Source: JBFGCM01 sp041581135 (lineage in GTDB: Bacteria > Actinomycetota > Acidimicrobiia > Spongiisociales > UBA5794). Taken from it: DNA of 8,825 bases. This document shows, in pieces, positions 6,025 through 8,825 of this stretch. How positions within the stretch are numbered: position 1 is the stretch's first letter; each line of letters begins with the position of its first letter. A program made the translations under genes and the position numbers. The notes below the pieces were generated by a model. That model was not told the origin of the DNA. It saw only the letters and a list, made by a program, of their open reading frames with translations, and searched no databases. The stretch lies in NCBI GenBank assembly GCA_041581135.1, contig JBFGCM010000117.1, positions 1-8,825 of the forward strand, in the 5' to 3' direction.

Positions 6025-8250
6025 TCACGGGTTGGCGAGGTCGGCGATCTCGCTCGCCGTCAGGGTGCGGAGGTAGATCCGGATCTCGTCGATGTTTCCG
6101 ACCCATGAACGGCGATTCGAGAACACTCCAGGAACGGTCTGATCGGCGCCGAAGCCCACCGTGGTCACGGCAACGGCTGCGAGCTGCGCCGCCTTCCGTC
6201 CCTGGCTCACCCCATCGAGATACAGGGTGATGCCATCCCCGACGTCACGCACCACCGCGAGGTGGTGCCACGCCCCATCGGCGACGTTCGTCACGCGCCA
6301 GGAGAGCCGGCGGCCACCATCACCGGGCGTCACGTCGATCGTCTTACCCCGCCGCACCTGCACATCGATTGCATCGCGGTCGCCGTCGCCGGCGCCGCCG
6401 ACCAATGCCTGGGTCCCCGACGACGTGGTGGAGAACCACACAGCCACTGTCAGCTGGTCCGCTCCATCGAGCGCCGCGGCGGGTACCTCGATGCGTTCCC
6501 CCTTGCCGCTCAGCGCCACGGCTCCTCCCAGTCGGCCCGAGATCCGCGACACGGCGCCCACCAGGGTGCCGTCGAGTCCGCCGCCGGTGGCGTCGATCAC
6601 CGTGGCGCCGGCCGGCTCATCGAGAGGCCACCAGGTGTCGGGGGCGCCGGTAGGCGGCGGCGAGTCGCCGAGCACGAGCTCCTGATTGGTGGCAACACCG
6701 GTGTGCACGGTGGTGGCCCCGCCGTGGGGAGCGGTGGCGACCAGATCCACCGTCGTCTCTGCGCCCAGTCCGAAGGGGGCGACCGGGAGCCCGGCCGACG
6801 AGAAGCCGGAGCCGAGCTGGATCTCGCGCCAACCGATGAGATGGTTGGGATCGCCGGCGTGGCCTGCCAAGTACACCGCGATGACCGTCCCGATGCCGTC
6901 CCCGGCATCGTCGATGCGCACATCCAGCCAACGATTGCCGGCGGCACCGTTGGCGAGCAACAGCGACGGCACGACGCCCTCGTCATTGGGTCCGCCCTGG
7001 TTGACGCTCCGGAACTCACCCAAGAAGACATCGAGATCCCCGTCGCGGTCGAAGTCGGCGACCGGTCCGACCGGGTAGTAGTGCGGGTCGGCGACCGAAG
7101 GGATCTGGAAGCGCGGCACGCCATCCACCACCCCGGTGCCGGAGAAGATCACGGGTTGACCGCCCGACGTCACCGAGACGAAGAGATCCGGGAGACCGTC
7201 GTTGTCGAAGTCTTGGATCTCGACGTGCGGCGCCTTGGAGTCGATGGCGGGCAACCCCACGGTGGCGGTGACATCGGCGAAGATCGGGTCACCCCGACCA
7301 TTCGTCCCTTGATTGAGGTACAGACGGATCGGCACACCGTCTCCTTGGTCGGCAGCCGAACCGAAGTGGTGCCCTACGAGCAGGTCGAGGTCGCCGTCGA
7401 GGTCCACATCGCCGAATGCTCCGCTCGACACCCAGTCCTCCGACCCGGTGGCGAACGGCGTCCAGTCCAGCCCGTGATCGACGACCGGGCGGTAGGTGCC
7501 GTCGCCCTCGGCGACGAGCAGATAGTTGCGGTTGGGATCGGTCTGGAGCGGACCGCCGGCGACGAAGACGTCAGGCCAACCGTCGCCGGTGGCGTCGCCG
7601 ATCGCCAGCCCGAGGCCGCGAATGTCGGTGGGAATCCCCGCACTCGAGGTGACATCGGTGAAGCGCAGGTCCCCGTCGTTACGAAGCAGAACGGTCGGAC
7701 CGCCGCCGCTGAAGTAGTCGGCAACGATGAACAGATCGAGGCGGCCGTCGGCGTTGTAGTCGAAGACGCCGATCTGCCGCCCGTTCGAGCTCTGCGCCTC
7801 GAGGCCGCTGCCCACCGTCACATCCACGAAGACCCCGCCGTCGTTGCGCAACAGGTGCGACGGCTCGAGCACCGCACCGCTGCCCGCGTTCTTCTTGTTG
7901 TTGGAGACCACGAGGTCGTCGTCACCGTCGCCGTCCAAGTCGGCGAAGACGGCTGCGGCGGCGCGGCCGGCGAGCTCGACGGCCGGCTGGTCGGCATCCA
8001 CGAACTGCCCACCGTCGTTCAGGAGCAGTTGGTCGAGCACCACCGTCGGGCCTTGCTCGAACGTGCCGGCGAACAGGTCGGGCCAGCCATTGCCGTCGGC
8101 GTCACCCCAGGCTCCCGCATGGACGTACGAGTTGTACAGCGGACCGGAGATGCCGACGGCTTCCGACACGTCGGTGAAGACAGGGGACGCGGCTGCAGGA
8201 GCCGGTACCAATGCCGGAAGCAGCAGCACCAGGGCGAACCAGCGGCTCAC
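6025..8250 (-). CDS. Secreted FG-GAP/VCBS seven-repeat protein with ASPIC/UnbV-like and LamG-like domains
   Basis: A 741-residue exported protein. Residues 1-21 are a signal peptide (basic start MSRW, leucine-rich core, cleavage likely after APAAA). Seven Ca-binding-loop motifs of FG-GAP/VCBS type follow: DADGNGWPD (50-58), DLDGDGDDD (104-112), DYNADGRLD (164-172), DATGDGWPD (219-227), DVDLDGDLD (281-289), DFDNDGLPD (347-355), DFDRDGDLD (399-407), consistent with a seven-bladed beta-propeller. Residues ~438-527 resemble the ASPIC/UnbV domain (NRWLDVRI, GSGFSSAG, FGLG, NQELVL). Residues ~538-739 are a LamG/concanavalin-like fold (TWWPLDE, LTVAVWFST, WHHLAVVRD, ITLYLDGV, NIDEIRIYLRTLTASEI). An extracellular adhesive or carbohydrate-binding role is inferred from the domains only. 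I see no catalytic motif, sorting signal or membrane anchor. The start is uncertain: GTG 8250 gives a clean signal peptide; GTG 8265 adds five residues; a CTG at 8289 has the best ribosome site. The gene converges with deoA. Confidence 0.9.
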   Translation of the reverse strand: MSRWFALVLLLPALVPAPAAASPVFTDVSEAVGISGPLYNSYVHAGAWGDADGNGWPDLFAGTFEQGPTVVLDQLLLNDGGQFVDADQPAVELAGRAAAAVFADLDGDGDDDLVVSNNKKNAGSGAVLEPSHLLRNDGGVFVDVTVGSGLEAQSSNGRQIGVFDYNADGRLDLFIVADYFSGGGPTVLLRNDGDLRFTDVTSSAGIPTDIRGLGLAIGDATGDGWPDVFVAGGPLQTDPNRNYLLVAEGDGTYRPVVDHGLDWTPFATGSEDWVSSGAFGDVDLDGDLDLLVGHHFGSAADQGDGVPIRLYLNQGTNGRGDPIFADVTATVGLPAIDSKAPHVEIQDFDNDGLPDLFVSVTSGGQPVIFSGTGVVDGVPRFQIPSVADPHYYPVGPVADFDRDGDLDVFLGEFRSVNQGGPNDEGVVPSLLLANGAAGNRWLDVRIDDAGDGIGTVIAVYLAGHAGDPNHLIGWREIQLGSGFSSAGLPVAPFGLGAETTVDLVATAPHGGATTVHTGVATNQELVLGDSPPPTGAPDTWWPLDEPAGATVIDATGGGLDGTLVGAVSRISGRLGGAVALSGKGERIEVPAAALDGADQLTVAVWFSTTSSGTQALVGGAGDGDRDAIDVQVRRGKTIDVTPGDGGRRLSWRVTNVADGAWHHLAVVRDVGDGITLYLDGVSQGRKAAQLAAVAVTTVGFGADQTVPGVFSNRRSWVGNIDEIRIYLRTLTASEIADLANP
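7030..8103 (-). repeat. Seven degenerate VCBS/FG-GAP repeats within the secreted protein
   Basis: Seven copies of a DxDxDGxxD calcium-loop motif are spaced about 52-66 residues apart. Most are followed by a hydrophobic DLFV/DLLV-type strand, and several are preceded by LLLND/LLRND-type strands about 20-30 residues earlier. At DNA level they appear on the plus strand as recurring GTCG/CCGTCG-rich blocks, which makes the region locally self-similar and explains long spurious reading frames on the opposite strand. Confidence 0.8.
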
Positions 8251-8256
8251 AGCCCA

Positions 8257-8262
8257 ACCGTA
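8257..8262 (-). promoter_or_regulatory. Possible -10 box for the secreted protein gene (leaderless)
   Basis: Read on the minus strand this is TACGGT, a TAnnnT match ending six bases before the GTG at 8250. It resembles the TACGCT placed nine bases before upp. If real, transcription would begin at or next to GTG 8250 and the first five codons of the longer frame from 8265 would not be used. No -35 box is apparent. Confidence 0.25.
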
Positions 8263-8317
8263 CACCCGATTGCTTGGTGCTCGTATCAGAGATGCGCTCC
8301 TTCTTCTGGCTGCACGA

Positions 8318-8333
8318 CCGCCGACACCGGCGG
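8318..8333 (-). terminator. GC hairpin downstream of the partial minus-strand gene
   Basis: CCGCCG-(4)-CGGCGG forms a perfect 6-bp GC stem with a four-base loop, 65 bases past the stop codon at 8398. There is no T run on either strand, so it is not a textbook intrinsic terminator. It could be a high-GC stem-loop terminator, or a structure in the leader of the secreted-protein gene. The rest of the 8266-8397 gap holds nothing I can identify apart from the AAGGAG motif at 8297-8302. Confidence 0.3.
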
Positions 8334-8397
8334 CACTGACGTACGGACTCGGCGTCGACTAGCTGACCGCAACGAGTGGAGGACGGTCCACGTCGCC

Positions 8398-8825
8398 TCA
8401 GTTCTCGAGGCCGCACGCCCTCTCGCAGAGCTTGCGGTTCACCTTGGCGAACACTCCGCCGGCGTTCTCAACCCCGGGAACCACCCAGGCGTGCAGCATC
8501 CACAGATCGACACCATTGATCCAGTCACCGGCGCAGTCTTCCGGTCGGGCGTTCTCCAGCTTGATCCACCCGTTGTCGAAGCAGGTGCCCAGATGCCGGT
8601 GCCACTGGTCGGCGTCACCGGCGAAGCCGTCTGGCAGCTCGGCCGACGCCACCCAGTACGAGAGCGCGATGAGTTGCTCGCCGTGGCCCCAGTACAGCTC
8701 GTCGAAGAGGAGCATGGATGGGGCGGCGGGATCGAAGGGCCGGTCGACGAGCGACCACTTCACCCAGTGCTTGCCTACGCCGTCGGTCTCGCCTGACGCC
8801 TGCACGTAGCCGGCGGCCGCCGCCT
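8398..8825 (-). CDS. Unrecognised protein, C-terminal part (N-terminus beyond window)
   Basis: 141 residues are readable and the frame runs off the right edge without a stop, so the true start is probably outside; a GTG at 8805 would give 135 residues but has no ribosome site. The pattern is a GY...VGKHWVKW segment, FDPAAPSMLLFDE, a hydrophobic IALSYWVAS strand, and near the end WMLHAWVVPGVENAGGVFAKVN. From memory this resembles a family of small secreted or lipoprotein-like hypothetical proteins with GMGxHYVN, PExLLYE, LVxVEY and LHxWxxxxNPxGxF motifs; I cannot name a function. Cysteines occur in pairs across the visible part (TCFDNG, EDCAGD, LCERAC), which would suit disulfides in an exported protein. 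A signal peptide, if any, lies beyond the window. It is transcribed toward the secreted propeller gene with a 132-147-base gap. Confidence 0.7.
   Translation of the reverse strand, partial: AAAAGYVQASGETDGVGKHWVKWSLVDRPFDPAAPSMLLFDELYWGHGEQLIALSYWVASAELPDGFAGDADQWHRHLGTCFDNGWIKLENARPEDCAGDWINGVDLWMLHAWVVPGVENAGGVFAKVNRKLCERACGLEN

Noticed and set aside
6262..8796. 844-residue open frame on the plus strand opposite the secreted protein gene
   Set aside because: It is antisense to a gene with a signal peptide and clear domains and also runs through the gene at 8398. Its translation is low-complexity (Val/Glu/Asp/Arg/Gly-rich), the expected mirror of GC-rich repeat coding. No family motif is seen.
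1..8825. tRNA, rRNA, CRISPR array, insertion sequence, att site or riboswitch
   Set aside because: I looked for cloverleaf-like segments, regularly spaced direct repeats, transposase motifs and long leader structures and found none; all longer stretches are explained by the protein genes.

Overview
The window is GC-rich throughout, with G or C at most third codon positions, GTG as well as ATG starts, and gene starts that often lack a clear Shine-Dalgarno site. This fits a high-GC actinobacterium. A member of class Acidimicrobiia (Ilumatobacter-like) is my best guess, but it rests on overall style and not on a marker gene. I see no rRNA, tRNA, CRISPR array, transposase or integrase.

Layout. 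Five complete genes of ordinary or metabolic type follow one large signalling/defence-type gene on the plus strand; two genes lie on the minus strand. (1) 37-2025: a macro domain, a coiled coil and a C-terminal CHAT caspase-like protease fused in one protein; its reading frame is open to the left edge. (2) 2082-2702: uracil phosphoribosyltransferase (upp). (3) 2709-3035: alkyltransferase-like DNA-repair protein (ATL), with Trp in place of the alkyl-accepting Cys. (4) 3076-3432: small unrecognised protein ending in a four-Cys zinc ribbon. (5) 3525-4694: phosphopentomutase (deoB). (6) 4708-6018: pyrimidine-nucleoside/thymidine phosphorylase (deoA). (7) 6025-8250, minus strand: secreted seven-repeat FG-GAP/VCBS protein with an ASPIC/UnbV-like and a LamG-like domain. 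(8) 8398-8825, minus strand: C-terminal part of an unrecognised protein cut by the right edge. No gene-free stretch exceeds 300 bases; the longest is 8266-8397 (or 8251-8397 with the start I chose).

Function. upp, deoB and deoA form a coherent pyrimidine salvage route. DeoA splits pyrimidine nucleosides into base and (deoxy)ribose-1-phosphate, DeoB converts the sugar phosphate to the 5-phosphate, and Upp turns uracil plus PRPP into UMP. The ATL and zinc-ribbon genes sit inside this run with short gaps, so they may be co-transcribed. The macro-CHAT gene is the accessory-looking element. Its domains suggest a sensor of an ADP-ribose/NAD-like ligand coupled to a protease, as in bacterial conflict (immunity or programmed death) systems, but no partner or substrate gene is visible here. 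deoA and the secreted propeller gene converge with only six bases between their stop codons.
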